A stretch of 64,000 nucleotides of DNA from Beduinella massiliensis. GTDB taxonomy: Bacteria > Bacillota > Clostridia > Christensenellales > Aristaeellaceae. The notes below the pieces were generated by a model. It ran no database searches, was not told where the DNA came from, and saw nothing but the letters and a program-made list of their open reading frames with translations. The number at the start of each line of letters is the position of its first letter. Position 1 is the stretch's first letter. Location: positions 1,054,001 to 1,118,000 of the forward strand of contig NZ_LT963430.1 of NCBI RefSeq assembly GCF_900199405.1, given 5' to 3'. Below, piece by piece: positions 1-8,627 of the stretch. Made by a program: the position numbers and the translations under genes.

Positions 1-30
1 CCGGAAAAGATGACGGAATTTTTTGCCTGA
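1..30 (+). CDS. Possible 3' end of an upstream gene
   Basis: Frame 1 is open from the first base and ends in TGA at 28-30, giving only nine codons (ending MTEFFA). A short gap then leads to the next well-supported start at 106. It could be the tail of a gene outside the window, but nine codons cannot prove coding. Confidence 0.25.
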   Translation, partial: PEKMTEFFA

Positions 31-105
31 GCAGGGGAATGGATGAAAATCGCCTCTTCCTGCGTTACCATTAAAAAGAGAAAACCCGATAGGGGAGGGG
101 ATACG

Positions 106-1110
106 ATGGAACCTGTACGCACATTGGCTGCTTATCTGCTGACGGCGGCGATGGCGGTGACCGGCCTGCCGGCAGCCTCTGCCGAGCCCAACCTTGGGGA
201 AGGGGACGCGATCCCGACGGCGGCCGCCATGACCGCAACGCCGGAGGCGGCGCCACAGACGGCGGCGACGCCCGTCCCGGGGACGACGCTCGTCCCGGAG
301 ACGACGTTCGTCCCGGGGGCGACGCGCGCCTCGGAGACGACGCCCGTTCCGGAGGCGACGCTGCTGCCCGGCGGCATGACGCGCTCGCTTCGGCGCGGCG
401 ACGAGGGCGAGGACGTGCAGCGCCTGCAGGAGCGGCTCAGAGAGCTGGGCTATCTGGAGGACAAGGCGGACGGCAAGTTCGGCATCAACACGCTGCGCGC
501 GGTAAAGAAGTTTCAGCGCAAGCACGACCTCAAGGACGACGGCATCGCGGGCAAGGACACGCTGACCTGGGTGTTCTCGCAGGCGGCGATTGTCGTGCCG
601 ACCTCGACGCCGAGCCCGACGCCGAAGCCTACGGCGACGCCCAAACCCACGGCGACGCCGAAGCCTACGGCGACGCCGACACCGAGCCCGACGCCGGAGC
701 CGACGCCGAGCCCCACGCCGATGCCTACGGCGGTTCCGGAGTTAAAGCTCTTGACGCTGGATATGGACGCGAAGGTGTCGCTCAGCGGCGGCGCGATCGA
801 GGTGACGCCCGCGCGCGACGCGGACGGCAACTGGTACCTACCGGCGGAGGAGCTCGCCCGTCAGGCCGGGTGGCAGGTTGAGAAGACGCCGGAGGGCATG
901 TCCTTCACCGTGCCGGGCGACCCGCCCCGCGAAACGGCTATCTCCTACTCGCTGGACGGCGGTTCGCCGGTGATGGTGCTCGTGGAGGGCAAGCTGTACG
1001 TGCCCTCGCAGGAGGCGGAGCCCATCGTGGACGGCGGCACGCTGTTCGTGCCCGCGCTCTTCCTGCAGGAGGCGTTCGGCCTGACGGTCGAAACGCAGGA
1101 CGGAAATTAA
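106..1110 (+). CDS. Secreted peptidoglycan-binding protein with Pro/Thr linker
   Basis: 334 aa. The ATG at 106 is preferred over the in-frame ATG at 43 because a strong AGGGGAGGGG ribosome site lies at 91-100 and a clear signal peptide starts there (hydrophobic core about residues 8-20, cleavage near ASA-EP). Order: signal peptide, a Thr/Pro-rich stretch, a peptidoglycan-binding type 1 domain at about residues 90-155 (RGDEGEDVQRLQERL, then KFGINTLRAVKKFQ), a TPxP-repeat linker at about 160-208, and a C-terminal domain resembling the copper amine oxidase N-terminal (stalk) module. No hydrolase domain is visible, so it is probably a wall-associated binding or structural protein. A terminator follows at once, so it is probably transcribed alone. 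Confidence 0.8.
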   Translation: MEPVRTLAAYLLTAAMAVTGLPAASAEPNLGEGDAIPTAAAMTATPEAAPQTAATPVPGTTLVPETTFVPGATRASETTPVPEATLLPGGMTRSLRRGDEGEDVQRLQERLRELGYLEDKADGKFGINTLRAVKKFQRKHDLKDDGIAGKDTLTWVFSQAAIVVPTSTPSPTPKPTATPKPTATPKPTATPTPSPTPEPTPSPTPMPTAVPELKLLTLDMDAKVSLSGGAIEVTPARDADGNWYLPAEELARQAGWQVEKTPEGMSFTVPGDPPRETAISYSLDGGSPVMVLVEGKLYVPSQEAEPIVDGGTLFVPALFLQEAFGLTVETQDGN

Positions 1111-1123
1111 ACCGCGACATGTG

Positions 1124-1155
1124 AAAGGGGCCGCGCCTTGCGGCCTCTTTTCCTT
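1124..1155 (+). terminator. Rho-independent terminator after the peptidoglycan-binding gene
   Basis: An 11-bp stem with a GC-rich upper half (GGCCGC/GCGGCC) and a 5-nt loop spans 1124-1150 and runs into a T-rich tract. It separates the first gene from the amino-acid transporter operon. Confidence 0.7.
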
Positions 1156-1214
1156 TGCGCAAAACGCACAGCTTTTCCGGGGAATCTTGGATGTTTTTAG
1201 GCCCGAAATCCCCC

Positions 1215-1243
1215 TTGACAGGAGCGGAGGACAGCGGTATACT
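1215..1243 (+). promoter_or_regulatory. Sigma-A promoter of the amino-acid ABC operon
   Basis: TTGACA at 1215-1220 and TATACT at 1238-1243 are separated by exactly 17 bp. This is a near-consensus housekeeping promoter 45 bp upstream of the binding-protein start codon. Confidence 0.85.
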
Positions 1244-1287
1244 AATAACACTTTACTACGCTAAATTAATAAAGGGGATTGAACGCA

Positions 1288-2082
1288 ATGAAAAAGTGGA
1301 TTGCCCTGCTGATGAGCCTGACGATGATCGTCGCCTGCACCGCCGCGCTGGCGGAGGACGCCTCGCTGCAAAAGGTGCTGGACAAGGGCGAGTTCGTGCT
1401 GGGGCTGGACGACGCCTTCCCCCCGATGGGCTACCGCGACGAGAACGGCGAGATCGTGGGCTTCGACATCGACGTGGCGGCGGAGGTTTCAAAGCGCCTG
1501 GGCGTTGAGCTCAAGGTGCAGCCGGTCGATTGGAGCACGAAGGAAGTGGAGCTTTCCTCCGGCGCGATCGACTGCATCTGGAACGGGCTTACGATGACGG
1601 AGGAGCGCATCGCGCAGATGGACTTTTCGGAGCCGTACCTGAACAACACGCAGGTGATCGTCGTGAAGGCGGATTCGCCGGTTAAGACGCTTGCGGACCT
1701 CGCGGGCAAGACGCTGGCCGTACAGGCGGGCTCCTCCGGCGTGGACGCGCTGAGCGCGAACCAGAGCTTCGCGGATACGCTGGGCGACGTGCTGGAGTTT
1801 GACGACTTCATGATGGCGATGATGGATTTGGACGGCGGCGGGTGCGACTGCGTGCTCATCGACGTGATCGTGGCGGGCTACTACATGGGCCAGAAGGAAG
1901 GCGCTTATCGCCTGCTCGACGAGACGCTGGCGGCGGAGCAGTTCGCCATCGGCATGCGCAAGGGCGACGCCGCGCTGGTGGCGGCGGTCAACGGCGCGCT
2001 GGAGGAGATGGCGGCGGACGGTTCGCTGGCCGCGATTTCCACCGAATGGTTCGGCGAGGACATCACGCTGGTCGGAAAGTAA
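1288..2082 (+). CDS. Amino-acid ABC transporter substrate-binding protein
   Basis: 264 aa, family 3 solute-binding protein. ATG 1288 is chosen (AAAGGGG at 1271-1277); the in-frame TTG at 1279 lies too close to the RBS. The N-terminus is a signal sequence with a lipobox-like IVAC around residues 16-19, so a lipid-anchored receptor is likely, although an ALA-ED signal peptidase I site lies just behind it. Family motifs are visible: GFDIDVAAEV near the mature N-terminus, the ligand segment WNGLTMTEERIAQMDFSEPY, and LAVQAGSSG. It is the first gene of a complete binding protein, permease and ATPase set for a polar amino acid; the exact substrate cannot be read. Confidence 0.9.
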   Translation: MKKWIALLMSLTMIVACTAALAEDASLQKVLDKGEFVLGLDDAFPPMGYRDENGEIVGFDIDVAAEVSKRLGVELKVQPVDWSTKEVELSSGAIDCIWNGLTMTEERIAQMDFSEPYLNNTQVIVVKADSPVKTLADLAGKTLAVQAGSSGVDALSANQSFADTLGDVLEFDDFMMAMMDLDGGGCDCVLIDVIVAGYYMGQKEGAYRLLDETLAAEQFAIGMRKGDAALVAAVNGALEEMAADGSLAAISTEWFGEDITLVGK

Positions 2083-2099
2083 GGCGCGTTTTCAGGGGA

Positions 2100-2118
2100 T
2101 GGGGGCTGCGAGCCCCCA
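2100..2118 (+). terminator. Intercistronic hairpin between binding protein and permease
   Basis: An 8-bp perfect stem (TGGGGGCT/AGCCCCCA) with a 3-nt loop sits just after the binding-protein stop codon. No T-tract follows, so it is more likely a partial terminator or a 3' mRNA stabiliser that keeps receptor transcript above permease transcript. Confidence 0.5.
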
Positions 2119-2151
2119 TTTCCCGCGTCCGGACGAAAGGGGTTTCTTCAC

Positions 2152-2814
2152 TTGGTCTATTTCACCGACCCGCAGAAGCTGCAAAAGCTGCTCGCCGTGC
2201 TGACGGACGGCATGGGCACGACGCTTTCCATCTTCTTTTGGACGCTGCTCTTCTCCCTGCCGCTGGGGCTGCTCGTGGCGCTGGGGCGCATGTCCAGGCG
2301 GCGCGTGCTCTCCGGACCGGTGGCGTTTTACATCCTCGTGATGCGCGGAACGCCTCTGATGCTGCAAATCATCACCGTGCACTTCATCCTGCCGGGGCTG
2401 CTGGGCGTCAACATCGACCGGTTCGTCTCCACCATCGTCGCGTTCTCGCTCAACTACGCGGCCTACTTCGCGGAGATTTACCGCGGGGGCATTCAGTCCA
2501 TCCCGCAGGGGCAGTACGAGGCGGGCAAGGTGCTGGGCTTCACCCGCGCGCAGACGTTCCTGCGCATCATCCTGCCGCAGGCGGTCAAGCGTATTTTGCA
2601 GCCGGTCAGCAACGAGGTCATCACCTTGGTGAAGGACACGTCGCTGGCGACGGTCATCGCGGTGGGCGAGCTGTTCCGCGCGGCGAAGAACGAGGCGTCG
2701 CGCACGGCGTCCATCGAGCCGCTCTTCGTGGCGGGCGCCTTTTACCTGCTGATGAACTTTCTGGTCACCTGCTTCTTTCAGTGGACGGAAAAGAAGCTCG
2801 ACTATTACCGTTAA
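2152..2814 (+). CDS. Amino-acid ABC transporter permease
   Basis: 220 aa, His/Glu/Gln/Arg-type inner-membrane permease. It starts at TTG 2152, with GAAAGGGG at 2135-2142 nine bases upstream and no better ATG. Hydrophobic segments alternate through the protein and the cytoplasmic EAA loop that docks on the ATPase is recognisable (QYEAGKVLGFTRAQTFLRIILPQA, quoted in part: EAGKVLGFTRAQTF). It lies between its binding protein and its ATPase in the same operon. Confidence 0.9.
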   Translation: MVYFTDPQKLQKLLAVLTDGMGTTLSIFFWTLLFSLPLGLLVALGRMSRRRVLSGPVAFYILVMRGTPLMLQIITVHFILPGLLGVNIDRFVSTIVAFSLNYAAYFAEIYRGGIQSIPQGQYEAGKVLGFTRAQTFLRIILPQAVKRILQPVSNEVITLVKDTSLATVIAVGELFRAAKNEASRTASIEPLFVAGAFYLLMNFLVTCFFQWTEKKLDYYR

Positions 2815-2827
2815 AGGGGGCTTGCAC

Positions 2828-3577
<750 letters not shown>

Positions 3578-3728
3578 CGAAAGGGGACGCGCGGCAAAAG
3601 AATGTACTCCCCGCCCGGGGTTTGTGGTATACTAAAGCAGCCGCAGTGAACGCCGGCGCCGTTTGCTGGCGTCGCCTGCGGGGCTTGCTTAAAGCGGGCG
3701 AAATCTGTTTTGCAAGAGGGAGAACGTC

Positions 3729-3980
3729 ATGCTGGAATTTCGATACGACACGCAGCTCCTGATCGAAGGAAAGGGGCTCAGCGAAGAGGCGATCGGCGCC
3801 TATTTCGACGAGAACTTTCGGGGGGACTGCCTGCTCGCCGTGGGCGACGAGGAGCTCATCAAGGTTCATTATCACACGAACGAGCCGTGGAAGGTGCTGG
3901 AGTACTGCGCCTCGCTGGGCGAGATTTACGACATCGTCGTCGAGGACATGGAGCGCCAGTCCAGAGGACTGCAGGGATGA
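3729..3980 (+). CDS. Stand-alone FakA/YloV-type middle domain, 83 aa
   Basis: The whole protein resembles the segment that in fatty-acid kinase FakA (DAK2-fusion YloV) follows the DhaL kinase domain. The FRYDTQLLIEGKGLSEE start, then GDEELIKVHYHTNEPWKVLE and the IVVEDMERQ end match its pattern. No kinase domain is present before it and no DegV-like C-terminal domain after it, and stops bound the frame. The start ATG has AAGAGGGAG upstream; a TATACT element at 3628-3633 and a terminator at 3986-4016 suggest it is its own transcript. Function is unknown; such small proteins are usually named after dihydroxyacetone kinase without evidence of activity. Confidence 0.75.
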   Translation: MLEFRYDTQLLIEGKGLSEEAIGAYFDENFRGDCLLAVGDEELIKVHYHTNEPWKVLEYCASLGEIYDIVVEDMERQSRGLQG

Positions 3981-3985
3981 AACCG

Positions 3986-4016
3986 GGCGGCGGGGCAAGG
4001 TCCTGCCGCCTTTTTG
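3986..4016 (+). terminator. Terminator after the FakA-like gene
   Basis: A GC-rich hairpin (GGCGGC pairing with GCCGCC around an AAGG-containing loop) ends in TTTTTG. Confidence 0.75.
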
Positions 4017-4040
4017 TATGCGCCGGAGGCAGGGACGTGG

Positions 4041-4046
4041 TATAAT
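4041..4046 (+). promoter_or_regulatory. -10 element upstream of the flavodoxin-like gene
   Basis: A perfect TATAAT at 4041-4046 lies between the preceding terminator and the next start. No good -35 is found at 16-18 bp, so this is a partial promoter call. Confidence 0.4.
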
Positions 4047-4131
4047 GAAAAGAAGAAGGGCCGCCGGGCGCGCATGCCTGCGGTCGGGCGCACATAACAT
4101 CCTCAGAAGACCAGGCAGGAGGTTGAAAAAG

Positions 4132-4758
4132 ATGAAGGTATTGCTCATCAACGGCAGCCCCAATGAAAAGGGCTGCACCTATACGGCGCTGTGCGAGGTG
4201 GCGGGCGAGCTGAACCGGGCGGGCGTGGACACGCAGATCTTCCACGTCGGCAAACAGCCGGTTCGCGGCTGTATCGGCTGCGGCGGCTGCGCGCGGGCGG
4301 GCGGGGGACGCTGCGTGTTCGGCGACGACCGCGTAAACGAGGCGCTCGCCCTCGCAGAGGAGGCGGACGGCTTCGTCTTCGGGTCGCCCGTGCATTACGC
4401 GGCGGCCTCCGGCATGGCGACGTCGTTCCTCGACCGCTTCTTTTACGCGGGCAGGGGCTTTGCGCGCAAGCCCGGCGCGGCGGTCGTGAGCTGCCGCAGG
4501 GGCGGCGCGAGCGCGGCGTTTGACCAGCTGAACAAGTACTTCACCATCTCGCAGATGCCCATCGTCTCCTCGCAGTACTGGAACATGGTACACGGCAACA
4601 CGCCGGAGGAGGTGAAGCAGGACCTGGAGGGGCTTCAGACCCTGCGCACCCTGGGGCGCAACATGGCCTGGCTTCTGCGGTGCATCGAGGCGGGCCGCGC
4701 CGCGGGCGTGCCCGAGCCGGAGCAGGAACCGAAGCTGCGCACGAACTTCATCAGATGA
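4132..4758 (+). CDS. NADPH-dependent FMN reductase-like / iron-sulfur flavoprotein-like
   Basis: 208 aa flavodoxin-fold oxidoreductase. ATG 4132 has GCAGGAGG at 4115-4122. The FMN phosphate loop is INGSPNEKGCTY at residues 6-17. A cysteine cluster, RGCIGCGGC, follows near residue 45. The FGSPVHYAAASG segment before a DRFFYAG motif is typical of the family. The Cys cluster resembles that of iron-sulfur flavoproteins but the spacing is compact; it could bind a cluster or be a redox thiol. The gene is monocistronic, with a -10 upstream and a terminator downstream. Confidence 0.8.
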   Translation: MKVLLINGSPNEKGCTYTALCEVAGELNRAGVDTQIFHVGKQPVRGCIGCGGCARAGGGRCVFGDDRVNEALALAEEADGFVFGSPVHYAAASGMATSFLDRFFYAGRGFARKPGAAVVSCRRGGASAAFDQLNKYFTISQMPIVSSQYWNMVHGNTPEEVKQDLEGLQTLRTLGRNMAWLLRCIEAGRAAGVPEPEQEPKLRTNFIR

Positions 4759-4764
4759 CAGCCT

Positions 4765-4803
4765 GCCGCGCCGGGATGCGTCCTGGCGCGGCCTGTTTTG
4801 TTT
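4765..4803 (+). terminator. Terminator after the flavodoxin-like gene
   Basis: A 12-bp GC-rich stem (GCCGCGCC/GGCGCGGC core, one G-T pair) with loop TGCG is followed by CTGTTTTGTTT. Confidence 0.8.
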
Positions 4804-4923
4804 CGGGAGACCGCGCGTGCAGCGGGCCGCGTGAAGCCGCGCGGCGCGGATATCCGCCGCAGGCCCCGCTCGCGGCTTCTATTTGGCCCTTCCCCGGCAT
4901 AGGCTGGCCCGAGGTGAATTGCC

Positions 4924-5997
4924 ATGCAAAAGGGCGGTACGGCGCTGGCGCTGCTGGGGGCGATCGTCGGGGCGGGGTTTGCGTCCGGACGCGAGGTGCT
5001 GCGCTTTTTTACGCGCTACGGCGCCATGGGCTGGGCGGGCGCTGCCGTCGCCTGCGCGTTTATGGGCGTCTGCGCGTATTTCGTGATGCGCGCGGCGGGC
5101 CGCTGCCGGGCGGATTCGTTTTCGGGGCTCTGCCGGGCTTATGGCGGGCCGCTGGCGGGACGCGCGGCGGGCTTTCTGTACGGCGTGCTGATGGCGCTGA
5201 CCGGCGGGGCGATGACCGCCGCATTTGCGGAGCTGACGGCGCTCGTCCTGCCGGTGCGCGGCGCGTACCCCCTCGGCTTTGCCGCCGCCGTGCTGCTGGG
5301 CGTCCTGTGTTCGCACCGCGACCTGAAGCTGCTGGAGCTGATGGGCCGCCTGCTGCTGCCGCTCTTCCTCACGATGCTGATCTTGCTGCTTCCCCTGCCC
5401 GCGCAGGAGGAGGCCCTGCGCCTTCGCAGCGGACACGCCGCCGCGCCCGCGCTGGGCCTGCTTTACGGCGCGCTCAACATGGGGATGACGGCGGGCATAT
5501 TGTGCGAGGCGGGAAAGCGCCTGAGCCCTGCCGCGTGCAGGCGGGAGGCCGCGCTGCTGACGGCGCTGCTGGCGCTTTTGACGGGGCTCGCCAACGCCGT
5601 GCTCCTGCGCCATGGCGCTTCGGTCGAGCGAAGCGCGCTGCCCTTCGTCGCCCTTTCGATGCGGCTGGGCAGGGTGGGCTACGCGCTGTGCGCCGCGGTG
5701 CTGGGGCTGGCGGTGCTTTCCACGCTGACGGCGGCCATGCGCGCGCTGCGGGGCAGCCTGCGCCTGCCCGCGCGCGCATGCGACGCTGTGTGCGCCGCCT
5801 GCTGCGTGCTGTGCGGGGCGCTGGGCTTCGATCGGCTGATCGGCCGGGGGTATCCGCTGCTCGGAGGGGCCTGCGCGGTGTTCCTGTGCGCGCTGCTGGT
5901 GCGCGCGGCGACTGACCGGGACGAGAAAGCAGGGCTCCGGGCGGACGGGGACGGCGCTGGAAAAGGAAAGCGGGCCTTTTCAATTAAGGCGCGATAG
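4924..5997 (+). CDS. YkvI-like integral membrane protein
   Basis: 357 aa, about ten hydrophobic segments. The N-terminal signature (GAIVGAGFASGREVLRFFTRYG, quoted in part as GAGFASGREV) is that of the YkvI family, distant relatives of sodium-coupled amino-acid transporters. Substrate is unknown. ATG 4924 has GAGGTG upstream. Its last codons overlap the promoter of the next gene, alr. The C-terminal tail after the last membrane segment is charged and low-complexity. Confidence 0.75.
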   Translation: MQKGGTALALLGAIVGAGFASGREVLRFFTRYGAMGWAGAAVACAFMGVCAYFVMRAAGRCRADSFSGLCRAYGGPLAGRAAGFLYGVLMALTGGAMTAAFAELTALVLPVRGAYPLGFAAAVLLGVLCSHRDLKLLELMGRLLLPLFLTMLILLLPLPAQEEALRLRSGHAAAPALGLLYGALNMGMTAGILCEAGKRLSPAACRREAALLTALLALLTGLANAVLLRHGASVERSALPFVALSMRLGRVGYALCAAVLGLAVLSTLTAAMRALRGSLRLPARACDAVCAACCVLCGALGFDRLIGRGYPLLGGACAVFLCALLVRAATDRDEKAGLRADGDGAGKGKRAFSIKAR

Positions 5998-6005
5998 GGT
6001 ATAAT
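5977..6005 (+). promoter_or_regulatory. Promoter of alr, inside the end of the upstream gene
   Basis: TTTTCA at 5977-5982, a 17-bp spacer, and TATAAT at 6000-6005. The elements overlap the stop codon of the YkvI-like gene, so alr can be expressed independently of it. Confidence 0.65.
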
Positions 6006-6042
6006 AAAGGGCAACCCATACAGGACAGAGGCGTAAGCGAAG

Positions 6043-7149
6043 ATGTACAGAACGAACTATGTGGAAATAGATCTGGGCGCGATCCGTCATAACGCAGGCG
6101 TGATGCGCGCCAGGCTTTCGGGCGGTACGCGCCTGCTGGCGGTCGTAAAGGCGGACGCCTATGGACACGGCGCGCTGGCGGTTTCCCGCGCGGCGCTGGA
6201 AGCGGGCGCTTCCATGCTGGCCGTGGCGATTCCGGAGGAGGGAGAACAGCTTCGCTCCGCGGGCATCGCGGCGCCCATCCTGGTGCTGGGCGGCATCGAG
6301 CCGGAGGCGGCGGAGGCGGTGGTTCGCAATCGCTTGACGCAGACGGTCTTTGACGCCGGAACGATCGACGCGCTGTCCCAGGCGGCCTGCCGGCTGGGCG
6401 TTCCCGCACAGGTGCACGTGAAGCTCGATACGGGCATGTCGCGCATCGGCGTAAGGAGCGCGGCGGACGCGGCGCGCCTGGCCCTTGCGGCGGACGCAGC
6501 CCCGGGCGTGCAGCTCACGGGGGCGTTTACCCATTTCGCTACGGCGGACGAGCCGGACGCTACGGACACGCTTTCGCAGATCGCCCGCTTTGAGGAGATG
6601 ACCGCGGCCATCGCGGCGGTGCACCCGGATCCCATCGTGCGCCACGCATGCAACAGCGCGGGCATCTTCCGCTACCCGCAGGCGCACTACGACATGGTGC
6701 GCGGGGGCATCACGCTCTACGGCTGCGTTCCCTCGCCGGACATCGCGGGCGTCAGGCAGGCGATGCGCTGGGTGACGCGCGCGGTGTACGTGAAGGACCT
6801 GCCCGCGGGCGCGCGCATCAGCTACGGCGGCACGTTCACGGCGGAGCGGCCCATGCGCGTGATGACCGTGCCTGTCGGCTATGCGGACGGCTATCGCCGG
6901 GCGTTTTCCGGCAAGGCGCAGGTGCTCGTGCGCGGCCGGCGCGCGCAGGTCGTGGGGCGCGTGTGCATGGATCAAATCATGGTGGACGTGACGGACATCC
7001 CCGGCTGCGCGGCGGGCGACGAGGTGGTGCTGATGGGCGCGCAGGGTGAAGCGTGCATCACCGCGGACGAGCTGGCCGCATGGGCCGATACGATCAGCTA
7101 TGAAATCCTGCTCGCGCCGTCAGGACGCGTGCCGCGCGTGTACAGATGA
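6043..7149 (+). CDS. alr: Alanine racemase
   Basis: 368 aa, normal family length. It interconverts L- and D-alanine for peptidoglycan and is PLP-dependent. The PLP lysine sits in AVVKADAYGHG (near residue 35), the substrate-side tyrosine in ISYGGTF, and the family segments HVKLDTGMSRIG and GRVCMDQIMVDVTD are present. It has its own promoter and overlaps the next gene by 4 bp (ATGA), so the cyclo-ligase is co-transcribed and probably translationally coupled. Confidence 0.95.
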   Translation: MYRTNYVEIDLGAIRHNAGVMRARLSGGTRLLAVVKADAYGHGALAVSRAALEAGASMLAVAIPEEGEQLRSAGIAAPILVLGGIEPEAAEAVVRNRLTQTVFDAGTIDALSQAACRLGVPAQVHVKLDTGMSRIGVRSAADAARLALAADAAPGVQLTGAFTHFATADEPDATDTLSQIARFEEMTAAIAAVHPDPIVRHACNSAGIFRYPQAHYDMVRGGITLYGCVPSPDIAGVRQAMRWVTRAVYVKDLPAGARISYGGTFTAERPMRVMTVPVGYADGYRRAFSGKAQVLVRGRRAQVVGRVCMDQIMVDVTDIPGCAAGDEVVLMGAQGEACITADELAAWADTISYEILLAPSGRVPRVYR

Positions 7150-7721
7150 TGGACAAGCAGTCGATCCGCCGCGCTGTCAAGGCCCGGCGCGAAACGATGA
7201 CAGCGCAGGAGCGGGAGCGGGCCTCGCGCGAGGTCTGCCGCCTCCTTTGCGCGTGGGACGTCTACAGGCGGGCGGGGACCGTGCTCGCCTACGCGGCGGT
7301 GCGCGGAGAACTGGACCTCGCGGAGCTGATCGGGGACGCGCTTTCGTCGGGCAAGACGCTGCTGCTTCCCCGCTGCGAAGCGGGCGGCGTGATGACGGCG
7401 CGCCGCGTCACGTCGCTTAGCGGGCTTCTCCAAAGCGGTTACGGCATCCCCGAGCCGGGGGAGGACGCGTCCGTCTTCGCGCCGGGGGCGATTGATCTCG
7501 CGCTGGTGCCGGGCGTCGCGTTCAGCCCGGCGGGCGACCGCGTGGGTCAGGGCGGCGGGTATTACGACCGCTATCTGCCGGCGCTTCGCGGCGCTGCGGC
7601 GGGCATTGGCTATGATTTTCAGTTGATGGATGCGCTTCCGGCGCTCGCGCATGACGCGCCGATGGCATATGTGGTACATCCCGGCGGAATCGTTCGATGC
7701 CGGCGGGACAATGAAAGATAA
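7146..7721 (+). CDS. 5-formyltetrahydrofolate cyclo-ligase
   Basis: 191 aa. ATP-dependent conversion of 5-formyl-THF to 5,10-methenyl-THF, salvaging folate. Motifs are DLALVPGVAFSPAGDRVGQG and GGGYYDRYL (substrate/Mg site). ATG 7146 overlaps the alr stop; an adjacent ATG at 7149 is an equally possible start. It lies between alr and a membrane protein in a tight head-to-tail array. Confidence 0.9.
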   Translation: MMDKQSIRRAVKARRETMTAQERERASREVCRLLCAWDVYRRAGTVLAYAAVRGELDLAELIGDALSSGKTLLLPRCEAGGVMTARRVTSLSGLLQSGYGIPEPGEDASVFAPGAIDLALVPGVAFSPAGDRVGQGGGYYDRYLPALRGAAAGIGYDFQLMDALPALAHDAPMAYVVHPGGIVRCRRDNER

Positions 7722-7735
7722 CGGAGGAACCAAAG

Positions 7736-8530
7736 GTGAACGAAAAAGAGACGAAGGTTCGGGGGCGCATCGGAGGCAAAAACCTCCTGTCGATGGCGGG
7801 ACGCGTGGCGGGGTCGATCGTGCTCGTCGCGGTGCTGGGGCTGCTGCTGCAGGTGCTCTCGATGATCGGCAACTTCTACCTGCGCATGCTGATCTCCTGC
7901 GCCGTCATCGTGGGCTGCTTCCTGATGCAGTTTTCGAGCGGCGGCGGGCAGGGCGAGCGCGACGTGACCTTCGGGGCGATGCTCGGCAAGCGCACGCTGG
8001 AGGGCTATCAGCCGACGAAGGAAGAAAAAACAAAGTGCTTTACCCCGCTCAAGGGCCTGGCGGCGGCGGCGCTGGGCGCGGCGCCCTTCGTTTTGTGCGC
8101 GCTGGTCGTCGCGGCGGCCGCGGAGCCCTACACGTATACGCTGCAGGACCTGCCCTCCTGGGCGAGCGCCTACGCCTACCGTGCGGACATCTACGCGCCG
8201 CTCAGCTACTATGGACAGAGCGCGGGAGCGGGCCTCGCAGATTACCTGCGCATTCTGGTCAGGGCCTGCAACATGCTCTACCTGCTGCCGCTGGGTGACG
8301 CGGTCACGTATTACGGCTACCTGATCGACCGGCTGGGCCCGGCGCTGCTGCTGGTCTTCCCGCTGGGCTATGTGCTGGGCTACCTGCGCGGCCCGGCGCT
8401 GCACAAAAAGCGCATTGCCTACAACGAGCAGGCGAAGAAGGCACAGCTCAAGAAGATCAAGCGCAACAAGAAGCGCGAGCAGGCCGCGCGCCGGGCGAAG
8501 GAACGCAAGGGCCCGGAACAATTAATCTGA
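7736..8530 (+). CDS. Membrane protein of unknown function
   Basis: 264 aa. It starts at GTG 7736, with GGAGG at 7723-7727. Four hydrophobic segments are visible near residues 21-40, 43-62, 103-125 and 205-222, with a loop between the third and fourth. The C-terminus is a Lys/Arg-rich tail after residue 225 that looks cytoplasmic. I recognise no family. It begins 14 bp after the cyclo-ligase stop, so it is probably part of the alr operon, and it ends just before the rsmD promoter. Confidence 0.7.
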   Translation: MNEKETKVRGRIGGKNLLSMAGRVAGSIVLVAVLGLLLQVLSMIGNFYLRMLISCAVIVGCFLMQFSSGGGQGERDVTFGAMLGKRTLEGYQPTKEEKTKCFTPLKGLAAAALGAAPFVLCALVVAAAAEPYTYTLQDLPSWASAYAYRADIYAPLSYYGQSAGAGLADYLRILVRACNMLYLLPLGDAVTYYGYLIDRLGPALLLVFPLGYVLGYLRGPALHKKRIAYNEQAKKAQLKKIKRNKKREQAARRAKERKGPEQLI

Positions 8531-8534
8531 CGCG

Positions 8535-8563
8535 TTGTTAAAACTCGGAAATCCTGATATAAT
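8535..8563 (+). promoter_or_regulatory. Promoter of the rsmD-coaD operon
   Basis: TTGTTA at 8535-8540 and TATAAT at 8558-8563 with a 17-bp spacer, directly behind the upstream membrane-protein stop codon. Confidence 0.75.
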
Positions 8564-8627
8564 AAAGAAAGAGGATTGTGCTCCTCAATCGAGCCCGATC
8601 TTTTCGGGAACTGCACAGGAGGAAGCT

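Noticed and set aside
600-730. Short tandem repeat resembling a CRISPR or satellite
   Set aside because: The repeats are codons of a Thr-Pro linker, in frame within the peptidoglycan-binding gene.
3600-3640. Terminator at the end of the amino-acid ABC operon
   Set aside because: The only inverted repeat (CCCC/GGGG) is too short and overlaps a -10 element for the next gene.
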